A stretch of DNA of 64,000 nucleotides, taken from assembly GCF_002240055.1 (NCBI RefSeq), contig NZ_CP016753.1, forward strand, positions 1,178,001 through 1,242,000. Reading direction: 5' to 3'. Each line of letters starts with the position of its first letter. The first letter of the stretch is position 1. Shown piece by piece: positions 43,609-54,089 of the stretch. The translations under genes and the position numbers were made by a program. The DNA comes from Leptotrichia sp. oral taxon 498. Lineage in GTDB: Bacteria; Fusobacteriota; Fusobacteriia; Fusobacteriales; Leptotrichiaceae. Below the pieces are notes generated by a model that was not told the origin of the DNA, searched no databases, and saw only the letters and a list, made by a program, of their open reading frames with translations.

Positions 43609-46422
43609 ATGAGTTTAAAAAATTTGCCAATAACTCCGCTTTTATCGGTACAGCTCGATGAACAGCAAGAGGCTTTATTTGCAAATAATGAATTATTAGC
43701 TAACCTTTTAGGAGAAACTATATTCAATTATGCTGGACTACATATTTATCAGACTACTGAAAATCTTACGGCCGCCTCGAAAAATTACTATAAAACACTT
43801 AAGCATGTGGCTAGGGAAAATTTATCTTTATTTTGCTCTGATTTAACTGACAGTGAAATTCTACGTGTAATTAGAAGTTTTTCGATTGCAGCGGCACTGG
43901 CTAATATTGCGGAAGATGTATATCAGACGCATCAGCAAAGAAGAGTTCGTATTTCCAATAAATTACAAATCGGTACACTTGAAAAATCTCTGCAAAATCT
44001 AAAAACTAAAGGTATTTCACAAGAAAAAATACTTGAAGCAATGGAAAAAGTATCAGTTGTCCCTGTTTTAACAGCACATCCAACACAAGTTCAAAGAAAG
44101 ACTATTTTGGATATTACAAAAAAAATAACTGATGTTTTAGATCAATATGAAAATGTAAAATTAAAACAAATTGATGAAAAAGAATGGATTGACAAATTGA
44201 ACCGTGAAATTCAAATTTGGTGGCAAACTTCTATGTTGCGTGAATCCAAATTACGTGTTACAGATGAAATCAGCAATGCTCTAAGTTATTATAATATTAC
44301 ATTTTTTAGCGAAATTCCAAACTTGATAAATAAATTTCAGGAAATTTCACAAAAAATGGGAAATTCGGTACAAAATTCGCAATCTTTAATTCCGCTGACA
44401 ATGGGAATGTGGATTGGTGGAGATAGAGATGGAAATCCTTTTGTAACAGTTGACACATTGGAAAAATCTGCTCAAGCACAGGCAATTACATTGTTTCAGC
44501 ACTATTTCTCAGAAGTGGAAAAAATTTACAGAGATTTGTCAATGTCTATTACAATGACAAATGTTACAGAAGACTTACAAGCTCTGGCAGATGCCTCTGG
44601 AGAAGTTTCTCCTCACCGTACAAAAGAGCCTTATAGAAGAGCTGTTACAACAATAAGAGACAGACTTATTGCAACTGCTTATAACTTGTGTGACAAAAAT
44701 ATTAACTTGTTGCCACCAAAGAGAAAAAATGGAGTTGACGTTCCATACAGGAATTCAAAGGAATTTACAAAAGATTTAGTTATTGTCGCTGAATCACTTA
44801 TCCGAAACAACAGTGAATTTTTAACTCATGGAACGCTTAACAACTTAATCTGTGCAACTGAAATTTTTGGATTTCATCTTGCCACAATAGATTTAAGACA
44901 GGATTCAAGTGTCCATGAAGTCTGTGTTGCAGAATTATTAAAAAGTGCAAATATTTTAGGAGATTATTTAAGTTTGCCAGAAGAAGCTAGATGTAAAGTT
45001 CTACTTCGTGAGTTGGAATGCGATCCTAGAATTTTAAGTGATCCAACTATCCCACAAAGTGAATTGCTTTCCAGTGAGCTTGCAATTTTTAAAAAAGCGA
45101 AATCGCTTCATGAAAGATTTGGGAAAAAAATTATTGAAAAAAATCTTATCTCTCATGCCACAAGCGTGTCAGATATGCTAGAAGTAGCTATTTTATTAAA
45201 AGAAGCGAACCTTGCTAAAGGAAACAAAGAAAATGAATTTTGTGATTTATACATAGTTCCATTATTTGAAACAGTTGAGGATTTAGAAGCTGCACCAGAT
45301 ATACTTAGAAAATGGTTTAGCCTTCCAATTGTGCAAAAATGGATGGAAAAGAATGGAAGAAAACAGGAAGTTATGTTAGGTTATTCTGACAGCAACAAAG
45401 ATGGCGGATATTTGAGCTCCAGCTGGTCTTTATATAAAGCGCAAAAAGAACTTACAGCTGTAGGACATGAATTTGATGTACAAATTTCATTCTTCCATGG
45501 TCGTGGTGGAACTGTCGGTCGTGGTGGTGGACCAAGTTATGAGGCGATTTTGGCCCAACCCGAAGGAAGCACAGATGGAACGATAAGACTTACAGAACAA
45601 GGGGAAGTAATAGGAGCAAAATACGGAAATCCAGATTTAGGATTTAAAAATTTGGAGGCGTTAGTTTCTGCAGCGCTTGAATCTAGTGCTTTGACAGTGG
45701 AAGATGCCGCTTGGGAAGAATATGAAAATATTATTGAAGAAATTTCTAAATTAAGTTATCATTCTTACAGAGATTTAGTTTATAATACAGAAGGTTTTTC
45801 AGACTTTTTCTTTGAAGTAACTCCGATAAACTTTATTTCTGGTCTAAATATAGGTTCTAGACCATCATCAAGAAAGAAAAAACAGACACTTGAAAGTCTT
45901 CGTGCAATTCCTTGGGTATTCTCATGGTCGCAAGCTAGAATTATGCTACCTGGTTGGTACGGAGTTGGAACAGCTTTTACCAAATGGATAAGTGATGATG
46001 AAAAAAAACTTGAAGTTTTACAAAAAATGTATGCTGAGTGGCCATTTTTCAAATCTACAATCTCAAACGTAGATATGGTTTTATCAAAATCAGATGTATC
46101 AATCTTTGCGGAATATGTAAAACTTGCAAAAGATCAAAAAGTTGCACAGGAAATTTTAAAAGAAATTGTAACAGAATGGGAACTTACAATAGATGTTCTT
46201 AAAAAAATCACTAAAAACGATGTTTTATTAGCTGACAACGCAGAACTTGCAAGCAGCTTAAGAAACCGTTTGGCATATTTTGACTCAATGAACTTCTTGC
46301 AGATTGAATTGATAAAAAGAGCAAGAAAATTTGAATCTATAGATGAAATTCCGAGAGAGTTAAGAAAAGCCATTCACATTTCAATAAACGGACTGGCAAC
46401 AGGACTTCGTAATAGTGGATAA
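43609..46422 (+). CDS. ppc: Phosphoenolpyruvate carboxylase
   Basis: Cytosolic anaplerotic enzyme making oxaloacetate from PEP and bicarbonate; 937 residues, close to the usual 880-970. Signatures: VLTAHPTQVQRKT with catalytic His (near residue 157), GGDRDGNPFVT, LGYSDSNKDGGY (near 590), FHGRGGTVGRGGGPSYEAI (near 630), and the C-terminal GLATGLRNSG with the terminal residue pattern of the family. ATG 43609 lies behind AAGGAGAG. It is a single-gene unit with its own promoter and terminator. With the malic enzyme gene at 61538 apparently broken, it may be the main C3-C4 link here. Confidence 0.97.
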   Translation: MSLKNLPITPLLSVQLDEQQEALFANNELLANLLGETIFNYAGLHIYQTTENLTAASKNYYKTLKHVARENLSLFCSDLTDSEILRVIRSFSIAAALANIAEDVYQTHQQRRVRISNKLQIGTLEKSLQNLKTKGISQEKILEAMEKVSVVPVLTAHPTQVQRKTILDITKKITDVLDQYENVKLKQIDEKEWIDKLNREIQIWWQTSMLRESKLRVTDEISNALSYYNITFFSEIPNLINKFQEISQKMGNSVQNSQSLIPLTMGMWIGGDRDGNPFVTVDTLEKSAQAQAITLFQHYFSEVEKIYRDLSMSITMTNVTEDLQALADASGEVSPHRTKEPYRRAVTTIRDRLIATAYNLCDKNINLLPPKRKNGVDVPYRNSKEFTKDLVIVAESLIRNNSEFLTHGTLNNLICATEIFGFHLATIDLRQDSSVHEVCVAELLKSANILGDYLSLPEEARCKVLLRELECDPRILSDPTIPQSELLSSELAIFKKAKSLHERFGKKIIEKNLISHATSVSDMLEVAILLKEANLAKGNKENEFCDLYIVPLFETVEDLEAAPDILRKWFSLPIVQKWMEKNGRKQEVMLGYSDSNKDGGYLSSSWSLYKAQKELTAVGHEFDVQISFFHGRGGTVGRGGGPSYEAILAQPEGSTDGTIRLTEQGEVIGAKYGNPDLGFKNLEALVSAALESSALTVEDAAWEEYENIIEEISKLSYHSYRDLVYNTEGFSDFFFEVTPINFISGLNIGSRPSSRKKKQTLESLRAIPWVFSWSQARIMLPGWYGVGTAFTKWISDDEKKLEVLQKMYAEWPFFKSTISNVDMVLSKSDVSIFAEYVKLAKDQKVAQEILKEIVTEWELTIDVLKKITKNDVLLADNAELASSLRNRLAYFDSMNFLQIELIKRARKFESIDEIPRELRKAIHISINGLATGLRNSG

Positions 46423-46446
46423 TAATAAATAATTAATTTATAAAAC

Positions 46447-46485
46447 AAAAAGCTGCATCTAAATAAAAGATGCAGCTTTTTATTT
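46447..46485 (+). terminator. Rho-independent terminator after ppc
   Basis: AAAAAGCTGCATCT and AGATGCAGCTTTTT form a perfect 14-bp stem with a 7-base loop; it can also serve the converging polC gene. Confidence 0.92.
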
Positions 46486-46514
46486 AATTGATTTTAAGTT
46501 TTAGTGAAAAAATC

Positions 46515-49500
46515 TTAAAATAATTTTCCTTGATTTTCTTTTTGTATTCCTTCCACACATTCATAATCTTCCAGTATTTTTAATACAGTTTTATTTAACT
46601 TCGTTCTCTTCGTCAAATCTTCCAGTGACAAAAATGGGTCTTTTTCCCGCTCTGATACAATCTTTTCAGCAACAGACTCACCAAGCCCGTCCACAGCAAT
46701 AAGTGGCAGCTGAATTTTTTTATCTTCTGTTATTGTGAAAAGCTTTGCGTTGGATGTCAAAACATTTGGCTTTGCAAGTTCAATGTTACGATAATTCATC
46801 TCTATTAAAATCTCATACAAAAATAATTCCTGCTTTTGTTTTGCATTCAAATTTGGATTTGATTCCAGCTCCCTTCTTAAATTTTTCAATTTTTTTAGAG
46901 AAGGTGAATCTTCTTCTGTACCAGATTTTTTCTTTTCAAAAAACATCGTAGTCATTTTAAAATCTCCGACTTTTCTATTTAAAAAAGCTGCATAAAATTC
47001 CACAGGATAATGAACTTTAAAATATGCAATTCTCACCGCCATCATAACATATGCCACAGCGTGTCCCTTTGGAAACATATATTTTATTTTTTCACAAGAA
47101 TCTATGTACCACTGCTCAACACCTTTTTCTTTCATCAATGCTGAATATTCTTTCCATTTATCAGGATCTTTTGTAGGTCGTCCCTTTCTCACAAATTCCA
47201 TTATTTTAAATGCTAAAGATTTATCCAGTCCGTCGTCGATAAGCTTATTCATAATGTCATCTCTCACCGTTATAATCTGGCTCAATGTTGCAACTCCACT
47301 TCTCACATAGTCCTGCGCATTATTTAGCCAGACGTCTGTTCCGTGCGAAAGCCCTGAAATTCTTACCAATTCCGCAAAAGTTTTTGGTCTTGTGTCAACT
47401 AACATTTGTTTTACAAAAGATGTCCCAAACTCTGGAATCCCTGAAGTTCCAGTTTGAGAACCTATATCATCTGGACTCACTCCAAGTGCTTGAGTTCCAC
47501 TAAAAAGACTCATGACTTCTTTATCGTCAAGCGGTATCTTATAGATGTCAACTCCCGTCAAATCCTGTAAAATTCTAAGCGTAGTTGGATCGTCGTGTCC
47601 TAAAATATCTAATTTTACCAGTTGCTCGTCCATAACATGATAGTCAAAATGCGTTGTTTTAAAATTAGATTTCATATCATTTGCAGGTCTTTGTATTGGA
47701 CAAAAATCGTAAATTGACTTGTCTTTTGGAACTACTATCATTCCTCCTGGATGCTGTCCAGTTGTTTTTCTCGCTCCTTCACATCTCATCGCAAGTCTTG
47801 TAACTTCAGCTTTTCTCTCTTTTATTTCTTCCGTTCTTTCACTTTCTTCCAAATATTTTTTTACATAACCAAAAGCATTTTTTTCTGCTAATGTAGAAAT
47901 TGTTCCAGCACGAAATACATTTTCAGAAGTTTCAGGATATTCAGAATTTTTAGGATTTTCAAAATCTTCAAAATTTATAATTTTTTCAATATCTTCAATA
48001 TTTTCAATATTTTCAAGAGCATCTGAATTAAATAGCCATTCAGTATATTTATGAATTTTCCCTTGATATTCTCCAGAAAAATTTAAGTCAATATCTGGCA
48101 CTTTTTCTCCGTTAAATCCCATAAACACTTCAAATGGTATTGCATGTCCATCTTTTATATATTTTGTACCACATTTTGGACAATTCTTATCAGGATAGTC
48201 AACTCCATTTCCTTCTTCATTCATAAATTCAGTATGCTTGCAATTTGGACATCTGTAGTGTGGATAAAGTCCATTTACTTCAGTAATTCCCATAAGATAG
48301 GCGACAATAGACGAACCGACTGAACCACGGGAACCAACTAAATATCCTTTTTTTACCGATTTTTTAACCAATATCTGCGCAATTAAATAAAGTACAGAAA
48401 AGCCATTTCCAATAATCGAATTTAACTCTTTCTCCAGTCTTTCTTTCAAAACCTGATCAACATCATCGCCATAAAGCTCCTCTAATTTATCATAAGTCAT
48501 TTTTCTTACTAACTCTTCAGCCCCTTTTATCTTTGGTGGATAAAATCCTTCAGGAACCGGTCTTATTCCGGCATCAATCATATCAGCAATTTTATTTGTA
48601 TTTTCAACAACAATTTCATTTGCAATTTCATCGCCTAAATATTTAAATTCTTCAAGCATTTCTTCAGTTGTCCTAAAATATAGTTCTCTATCAAAAAATT
48701 CGTATCTTGAACCATCGACAAACTTAGTTTTTCTTAAATTTCCACTTCCTAAAAGTAAAACATTTCTATTAATTGCTTCTCTTTTGTCTAAATAATGTAC
48801 ATCTCCTGTAGCAACAACTATTTTTCCTAATCTTTTCCCCAAATCATAAAAATATTTATTCATTTCTTTTATTACTTCTAAATTCTCAATTTCACTCGTA
48901 TTTTTTTCTACCAGTTCATTATATGTAATTGGTGGTTGTATTTCTATATAGTCATAAAATTTTGCCTTTTCTTCAATTTCTTCTATTTCTCCACGCAAAT
49001 AAAGATTTATGAGTTCCCCTCTATTTCCATATATCCCAGTTGCTGAACTTGCAAGAAGTAAATTTTCTCTCATTTGTTTTAATAATGTTTTTGGAATTCG
49101 CGGTTTTCTCATCCCAAAGTAGTCAATGTGCGATTTGGAAATTAACTCATATAAATCCCTTAATCCTTTTTGATTTTTTACTAAAATCATCGTATTCAAT
49201 GTTTCAGCATTTTGAATATTTGGTTGAAGATTCATATTTATATCTTTTAGTGTCAGAATTCCTTTTGTTATAATCATATTAAAAAATTTCTGAAAAACTT
49301 CAGCAGTTGCTCTTGCATCGTCAATAGCTCTATGGTGTGATTCTAATATTATTCCAAAATATTTAGTCAAATTTGCCAATCCAAATTTTTTTTCATTAGT
49401 AAGAAGTGCCCTTGCAAGTGGAAGGGTATCAACTACACTTGGGGAAAACTCTAAATTTTGGTCAATTGATTTTTGCTTAATGAATCCCACATCAAATTTT

Positions 49501-51053
49501 GCATTATGTGCAACAACTGTGGAATCGCCACAAAATTCTAAAAATCTTGGTAAAATTGTTTTGATGTCAGGAGCATCTTTTACCATTTCATCAGTAATTG
49601 AAGTAAGTTTTACAATTTCTTCAGGAATAGGAATTTTAGGATTTACAAATTCAGAAAATTCGTCAATAATTTCCTTCCCTTTCATTTTTACTGCCCCAAT
49701 TTCAATTATTTTATCATTAAACGGATCAAATCCAGTAGTTTCTATATCGAATACAACATATGTTTCTTCTTCAATTCCCAAATCTTTCGGATTAGTAATC
49801 ATTTGAGCTTCATCATCTACAACATATGCTTCCACTCCGTAAATAATTTTAAAATTTTCATTCGCTTCTTTAAATGCAAACGGGAATGAATGCACCACTC
49901 CAAAATCTGTTACCGCGATGGCACTATGCCCAAATTCTTTTGCTCTTTTTGCATAATCTTTAATTGACATAACTCCGCTCATTTCACTCATATTCGTGTG
50001 AGCATGAAGTTCAACTCTTTTTTTTGGTGCATTATCCTCTTTTTTAGTTTCTTCTGCTTCAATCGACTCCAAATCTTGCACTCCAATGTAATCTTCGGTA
50101 TAAAAATCATCTTTTTTGTAATATCCTTTTACCTTTACCCAATCATTTACTTTAAGTATCGCAATTTGTGCTTCATCTTTAGGATTTAAAAAAATTTTAC
50201 AATTTATCGAATCATTGTAATCGGTTATTAAAAAATCATACATTAAAGAATTATTTTTTGTTTCTCTTATATCGATTTTAAAAATTTTCCCTTCAACTTC
50301 AACAGGTTTTATTATTTTTCCATCATTTTTTACAATTTTTATATTTTTTAAATCTGAAATTTCAAATTTTTGCGCATTTTCTATTTTTTCACCTTTAAAC
50401 TTACTTTTTTTAAAGCTGCTTTCTCCATTTAAGGCAGATGAATATTCAAGTGAAGAACCTTTTATAATATTTTCGGGTAAAACTTCTCCAACGAGTGGTT
50501 TTTTATTTTTTTTGTTATCATTATTTTCATTATTTCCGTCATTTATATTGCTTTCAAAATTTTTATCTACAATTTCTATTTTTAAATTTCTGTTTAACAC
50601 TTTAGAAATTCTCATTTCCAAAGCTTTAAAAATTTCATCTTGTTTCATTTTCTTTACAGCTTCCTGCGACAAAAGCTCTAAATAAATTATATTTCCAAAA
50701 ATTTTGATTTCATAATTTGTCAAATACACAGCATATTTATTTTTTTCTGTCTTTTTATACTCAATAACAAAGGTAATAAATCCTTTTACATCGTTAAAAA
50801 TCAGTTCTTCATCCACGTCAAACTTTATTTCAATTTTGGTTTCTCTCTCTTTTTTACAAATCAATTTTCTTAATTTTGAAATATCATCAATTGCATTTTC
50901 GTAATCGCCAATGACAATACTCATAACAATTCTTTTTTCAAGTGCAAACATATTCACAAACTTTATTTCAAAACTTTTTATATTATATTTTTGTAAAAAA
51001 CCTACGGATGGCTTTATTTTACGGTATTTTTCTTCTTTAATGCTATCTTCCAT
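46515..51053 (-). CDS. polC: DNA polymerase III alpha subunit, PolC type
   Basis: Replicative polymerase with proofreading (1512 residues). Order: N-terminal domain (1 to about 230); OB domain (about 235-335); PHP domain split by the exonuclease (starts KKRVELHAHTNMSEMSG near 344); DEDD exonuclease (VVFDIETTGFDPFNDKIIE near 430 to DDARATAEVF near 590); PHP remainder; zinc-binding CPNCKHTE...CPKCG (about 934-965); palm with PDIDLNFSGEYQGKIH (near 988); fingers QHPGGMIVVPKD; and duplex-binding C-terminus. An extra stretch of about 35 Glu/Asn/Ile-rich residues interrupts the palm around 1008-1043. PolC is usual in Bacillota and Fusobacteriota. Confidence 0.98.
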   Translation of the reverse strand: MEDSIKEEKYRKIKPSVGFLQKYNIKSFEIKFVNMFALEKRIVMSIVIGDYENAIDDISKLRKLICKKERETKIEIKFDVDEELIFNDVKGFITFVIEYKKTEKNKYAVYLTNYEIKIFGNIIYLELLSQEAVKKMKQDEIFKALEMRISKVLNRNLKIEIVDKNFESNINDGNNENNDNKKNKKPLVGEVLPENIIKGSSLEYSSALNGESSFKKSKFKGEKIENAQKFEISDLKNIKIVKNDGKIIKPVEVEGKIFKIDIRETKNNSLMYDFLITDYNDSINCKIFLNPKDEAQIAILKVNDWVKVKGYYKKDDFYTEDYIGVQDLESIEAEETKKEDNAPKKRVELHAHTNMSEMSGVMSIKDYAKRAKEFGHSAIAVTDFGVVHSFPFAFKEANENFKIIYGVEAYVVDDEAQMITNPKDLGIEEETYVVFDIETTGFDPFNDKIIEIGAVKMKGKEIIDEFSEFVNPKIPIPEEIVKLTSITDEMVKDAPDIKTILPRFLEFCGDSTVVAHNAKFDVGFIKQKSIDQNLEFSPSVVDTLPLARALLTNEKKFGLANLTKYFGIILESHHRAIDDARATAEVFQKFFNMIITKGILTLKDINMNLQPNIQNAETLNTMILVKNQKGLRDLYELISKSHIDYFGMRKPRIPKTLLKQMRENLLLASSATGIYGNRGELINLYLRGEIEEIEEKAKFYDYIEIQPPITYNELVEKNTSEIENLEVIKEMNKYFYDLGKRLGKIVVATGDVHYLDKREAINRNVLLLGSGNLRKTKFVDGSRYEFFDRELYFRTTEEMLEEFKYLGDEIANEIVVENTNKIADMIDAGIRPVPEGFYPPKIKGAEELVRKMTYDKLEELYGDDVDQVLKERLEKELNSIIGNGFSVLYLIAQILVKKSVKKGYLVGSRGSVGSSIVAYLMGITEVNGLYPHYRCPNCKHTEFMNEEGNGVDYPDKNCPKCGTKYIKDGHAIPFEVFMGFNGEKVPDIDLNFSGEYQGKIHKYTEWLFNSDALENIENIEDIEKIINFEDFENPKNSEYPETSENVFRAGTISTLAEKNAFGYVKKYLEESERTEEIKERKAEVTRLAMRCEGARKTTGQHPGGMIVVPKDKSIYDFCPIQRPANDMKSNFKTTHFDYHVMDEQLVKLDILGHDDPTTLRILQDLTGVDIYKIPLDDKEVMSLFSGTQALGVSPDDIGSQTGTSGIPEFGTSFVKQMLVDTRPKTFAELVRISGLSHGTDVWLNNAQDYVRSGVATLSQIITVRDDIMNKLIDDGLDKSLAFKIMEFVRKGRPTKDPDKWKEYSALMKEKGVEQWYIDSCEKIKYMFPKGHAVAYVMMAVRIAYFKVHYPVEFYAAFLNRKVGDFKMTTMFFEKKKSGTEEDSPSLKKLKNLRRELESNPNLNAKQKQELFLYEILIEMNYRNIELAKPNVLTSNAKLFTITEDKKIQLPLIAVDGLGESVAEKIVSEREKDPFLSLEDLTKRTKLNKTVLKILEDYECVEGIQKENQGKLF

Positions 51054-51138
51054 TTTATCCCCCTTAATTTTTTCTTATAGTTTACTTCGTTTGTTAGTTT
51101 ACTCCTAACTTACATTTTTTTAATATTCTAAATACAAT

Positions 51139-51885
51139 TTATTTTATTTTATCTCCTGTCATTATTAACGGCATTGAATTCTCAGCATTAAATTCTGATT
51201 TATCAAATCCACCATAAATTTTTATATTTTTGAATCCTATTTTTTCAAAATAATTTTTTAATTCACTGTATTCAATATTTAAAAGAATTTCTTCATTTTC
51301 TATTTTATTATCTAAAATCGTTTTAAAAATAATATTATTTTCTTCATTCAAATAATAGGCTCTCTCAAATTTTACTTTTTCATTTTCAATCAACGGAAGA
51401 TTTCCAAGAAAATTATTTTTATTTTTATTCTTCTCTTTGTTCTTTATAAATTTTACAAAATTAATAATTTGAATTATAATTTTCCCGCCATCATTCAATT
51501 GGTTGTAGGAGTTTTCTAAAAATTCATAAATTTCTTTTTTACTGTTTAAATGTGGCAATGCATTTCCTATGTTTATTATTGTGTCAAAGTTTGGAAATTT
51601 ATCTATGTTTAACATATTTTCATTTAGAATCAAAATTCCTTTTTCAGCTGCTTTTTTTATAAGCCTTTCGTTTAAATCAATTGAAGTTAGTTGTAAACCT
51701 TTTTCATTCAAATATTTTGTCACTTTTCCTGTTCCTGCTCCAACGTCAAGTATCTTTCTACCTTTTACTTCTTCATCTAAAAATTTTTTCTGCATTGATG
51801 ATAGAGGGAAAATGTAGTCGTATTTATCTGCAATTGTGTCATAAAATTTTTTCATGCTTTTTTCATTTTCTTTTCTATTTGGCAT
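51139..51885 (-). CDS. Class I SAM-dependent methyltransferase
   Basis: A 248-residue Rossmann-fold methyltransferase. Motif I is ILDVGAGTGKVTKYL (about residues 46-60); the acidic motif II is LTSIDLNERLI; motif IV-like FDTIINIGNALPHLN follows. The N-terminus FYDTIADKYDYIFP is common in methyltransferases acting on small molecules or quinones. The substrate cannot be told. A long Lys/Asn-rich insertion (KNKEKNKNKNN, near residue 150) is typical of AT-rich genomes. AGGAGCTGATTTT precedes the ATG. Confidence 0.85.
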   Translation of the reverse strand: MPNRKENEKSMKKFYDTIADKYDYIFPLSSMQKKFLDEEVKGRKILDVGAGTGKVTKYLNEKGLQLTSIDLNERLIKKAAEKGILILNENMLNIDKFPNFDTIINIGNALPHLNSKKEIYEFLENSYNQLNDGGKIIIQIINFVKFIKNKEKNKNKNNFLGNLPLIENEKVKFERAYYLNEENNIIFKTILDNKIENEEILLNIEYSELKNYFEKIGFKNIKIYGGFDKSEFNAENSMPLIMTGDKIK

Positions 51886-52142
51886 AAAATCAGCTCCTTT
51901 TATAATTTTATTTTTATTAAAAATATTATTTTTTTATCTACAAATTTAATATTTCTTTTTGCAAAATAAATTATATCACAAAAATTTTACTTTTTCATTT
52001 TTTTTATGAAAAGAGCAATTTATCTTCCTCTTTTAAAAACCTGCAACTTCTTAATAAATTTCATTAAAAAAATTTTTAATTTCTTTTTTTTTAAAATATG
52101 TTATAATTCTAGTAAATATATAAAGAATGGAGAATTTTTAGC

Positions 52143-53012
52143 ATGAATATATTTGAGAAAAAAATAAAAATTAACGAACTTACAAATTTAAGAAATAATC
52201 TTATGAAAGAAGGAAATGTCACAAAGGAAGTTGAAGTTTTAAAAGAATTGTCGCCACTTATTGAAGAAGTTTTCGGTGAGAAAAGTGATGAAAATATAAA
52301 AATTTTAAATGAAGTTGGGGGAACTCTAAAATATGTCGGCGAGTATGACAAAGCAAAAAACGCTCTTTTAAAAGCGCAAAAACTTATTATTGGGCGATAT
52401 GGGGAAAATAGCGTTCCTTATGCGACTTGCAGTTTAAATTTAGCTGAAGTTTACAGATTTATGAAGCAATATGACCAGACGGAAGAAATTTATTTAAATG
52501 CAATGAGAATTTACGAAGAAAATAATTTGCAAAATGACTATGTTTACGCAAGTGTCTGCAACAATTTAGCACTTTTTTATCAGGAACTTTCACAATTTGA
52601 AAAAGCGATTTCTCTTCAAGAAAAAAGTTTAAAGATTTTAGAAGAAAAAGGAGAGAATCCGATTCAATATGCAATAACATTAAGCAATCTTGTGCAACCT
52701 TACATAAAAATAAAAAATATGGAAAAAGCGAACAAATATTTAAAAAAAGCGCTAAATTTAATCGAAATTGAAGTTGGAAAATCTCACAACTTGTATGCTG
52801 CTATTTTAAACAATGTCGCAAGTTTTTACTTTGAAGAAGGTGAATATAAAAAAGCACTTGAACTTTTTAACGAAAGTTTGGAAATCTGTAGAAATGCTTT
52901 TGGCGAAAACAGTAATAACTATAAAAATATTTTGGAAAATATTCAAATTGCAAAAGAAAAAATTGGAGATAATTCTGAATCTTATGATAAAACAGAATAT
53001 ATCAGCTGGTAA
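52143..53012 (+). CDS. Tetratricopeptide-repeat protein
   Basis: A 289-residue protein built almost entirely of TPR units of the kinesin-light-chain type, for example YDKAKNALLKAQKLI, YDQTEEIYLNAMRIYEE, FEKAISLQEKSLKILEE, MEKANKYLKKALNLIE and YKKALELFNESLEICRN. There is no signal peptide or enzymatic domain, so it is probably a cytosolic scaffold. It lies 20 bases upstream of the DUF4037 gene, with the DUF4125 gene beyond, and this trio is likely one operon. GGAG lies 10 bases before the ATG. Confidence 0.85.
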   Translation: MNIFEKKIKINELTNLRNNLMKEGNVTKEVEVLKELSPLIEEVFGEKSDENIKILNEVGGTLKYVGEYDKAKNALLKAQKLIIGRYGENSVPYATCSLNLAEVYRFMKQYDQTEEIYLNAMRIYEENNLQNDYVYASVCNNLALFYQELSQFEKAISLQEKSLKILEEKGENPIQYAITLSNLVQPYIKIKNMEKANKYLKKALNLIEIEVGKSHNLYAAILNNVASFYFEEGEYKKALELFNESLEICRNAFGENSNNYKNILENIQIAKEKIGDNSESYDKTEYISW

Positions 53013-53032
53013 AAATGAAATTAGGAGAAAAT

Positions 53033-53980
53033 ATGGAAAAGATAAAAGGTTTGGAATTATCCAAAAAATATTTTGAAAAAGTTTATTTGCCAATTATAAA
53101 ATCAGAATTTCCTGAAATATTGGAAAAAATGGCGGCAGGACTTGCAGGAGAAGGCTCGGAGTGCTTTGGTTTTGATGATGAAATTTCAAAGGATCACGAC
53201 TTTGGTCCATCTTGCTGTATTTGGCTGGACAACAATGATTTTGAAAAATATGGATTAAACTTACAAAAAAGACTAAATGAACTTCCAAAAGAATTTATGG
53301 GATTTCCAGTTTTTTGTGAAAGCGAATTTGGAAGCAACAGGCGAGGTGTGCTAAATATCGACGACTGGTACTACAAATTTTTAAATCGAGCTGACTGTCC
53401 AAAAGATTTATATGAATGGCGACTAATTCCAGAAAAATTTCTAGCAACTGCTACAAATGGAGAAGTTTTTTTAGATAATTTAGGAAAGTTTTCAAAAATA
53501 AGAAATGAATTAAAAAATTATTTTCCAGAAGACATAAGACTAAAAAAAATTGCCGCAAGATGTATGAAAATGGCACAATCTGGACAATATAACTATTACC
53601 GATGTATGCGAAGAGGAGAAATCATTGCAGCTAGACTTGCTGAAAGTGAATTTATTTCTGAAGCAATCCACATGATTTTTTTACTAAACAAAACCTACAA
53701 GCCTTTTTACAAATGGATGGCAAAAAAAATGAAAGAACTTCCAATTTTAGGAGAAAAAATTTATTTTTTAATCGAAGAATTAATAAAACTTCCGACAGGT
53801 GCATTAAATAGAAAAGGAGAAATAATCGAGGAAATAAGCATGTCTGTAATTAACGAGCTGAAGCGTCAAAGTTTAGTTCCAAGACAAATCCCAAGCGATT
53901 TTTTACAAGACTACGGGCCTTTTGTCCAGCAAAAAATTAGCGATGAAAAACTTCGCAATTTACATCCAGCGTCAGATTAA
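53033..53980 (+). CDS. DUF4037 protein with nucleotidyltransferase-like core
   Basis: A 315-residue cytosolic protein that fits DUF4037. The N-terminal core AGLAGEGSECFGFDDEISKD followed by HDFGPSCCIWL looks like the GS...D-x-D-x-D arrangement of Pol-beta-type nucleotidyltransferases. The C-terminal half is helical (RNELKNYFPEDIRLKKIAAR, YYRCMRRGEIIAARLAESEF, YKPFYKWMAKKMKELP) and resembles the helical domain of aminoglycoside nucleotidyltransferases. Transfer of a nucleotide to a small molecule or protein is a hypothesis only. AGGAG at 53022-53026 selects ATG 53033 over the in-frame ATG at 53015. Neighbours: TPR protein upstream, DUF4125 downstream. Confidence 0.78.
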   Translation: MEKIKGLELSKKYFEKVYLPIIKSEFPEILEKMAAGLAGEGSECFGFDDEISKDHDFGPSCCIWLDNNDFEKYGLNLQKRLNELPKEFMGFPVFCESEFGSNRRGVLNIDDWYYKFLNRADCPKDLYEWRLIPEKFLATATNGEVFLDNLGKFSKIRNELKNYFPEDIRLKKIAARCMKMAQSGQYNYYRCMRRGEIIAARLAESEFISEAIHMIFLLNKTYKPFYKWMAKKMKELPILGEKIYFLIEELIKLPTGALNRKGEIIEEISMSVINELKRQSLVPRQIPSDFLQDYGPFVQQKISDEKLRNLHPASD

Positions 53981-54089
53981 ATAAAATCAATAAACTAAAT
54001 TTATTAATTAATTAAAAGAAAAATAAAAAAAATATTGTTGTTAGTAATATTAGTATTAATATTAATATTATTAATTAAGAAAGGAAAAG

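Noticed and set aside
47940-48020. TTCAATATT-like short repeats that could be taken for a tandem-repeat or CRISPR-like array
   Set aside because: They lie in frame inside polC, are irregular and only 9-12 bases long, and encode a low-complexity insertion. No spacers of constant size exist, and I saw no CRISPR array elsewhere in the window.
53981-54089. ATTAATATTAATATT short repeats before the DUF4125 gene as a regulatory array
   Set aside because: Simple AT repeats of this kind are expected by slippage in such AT-rich DNA, and there is no palindromic operator.
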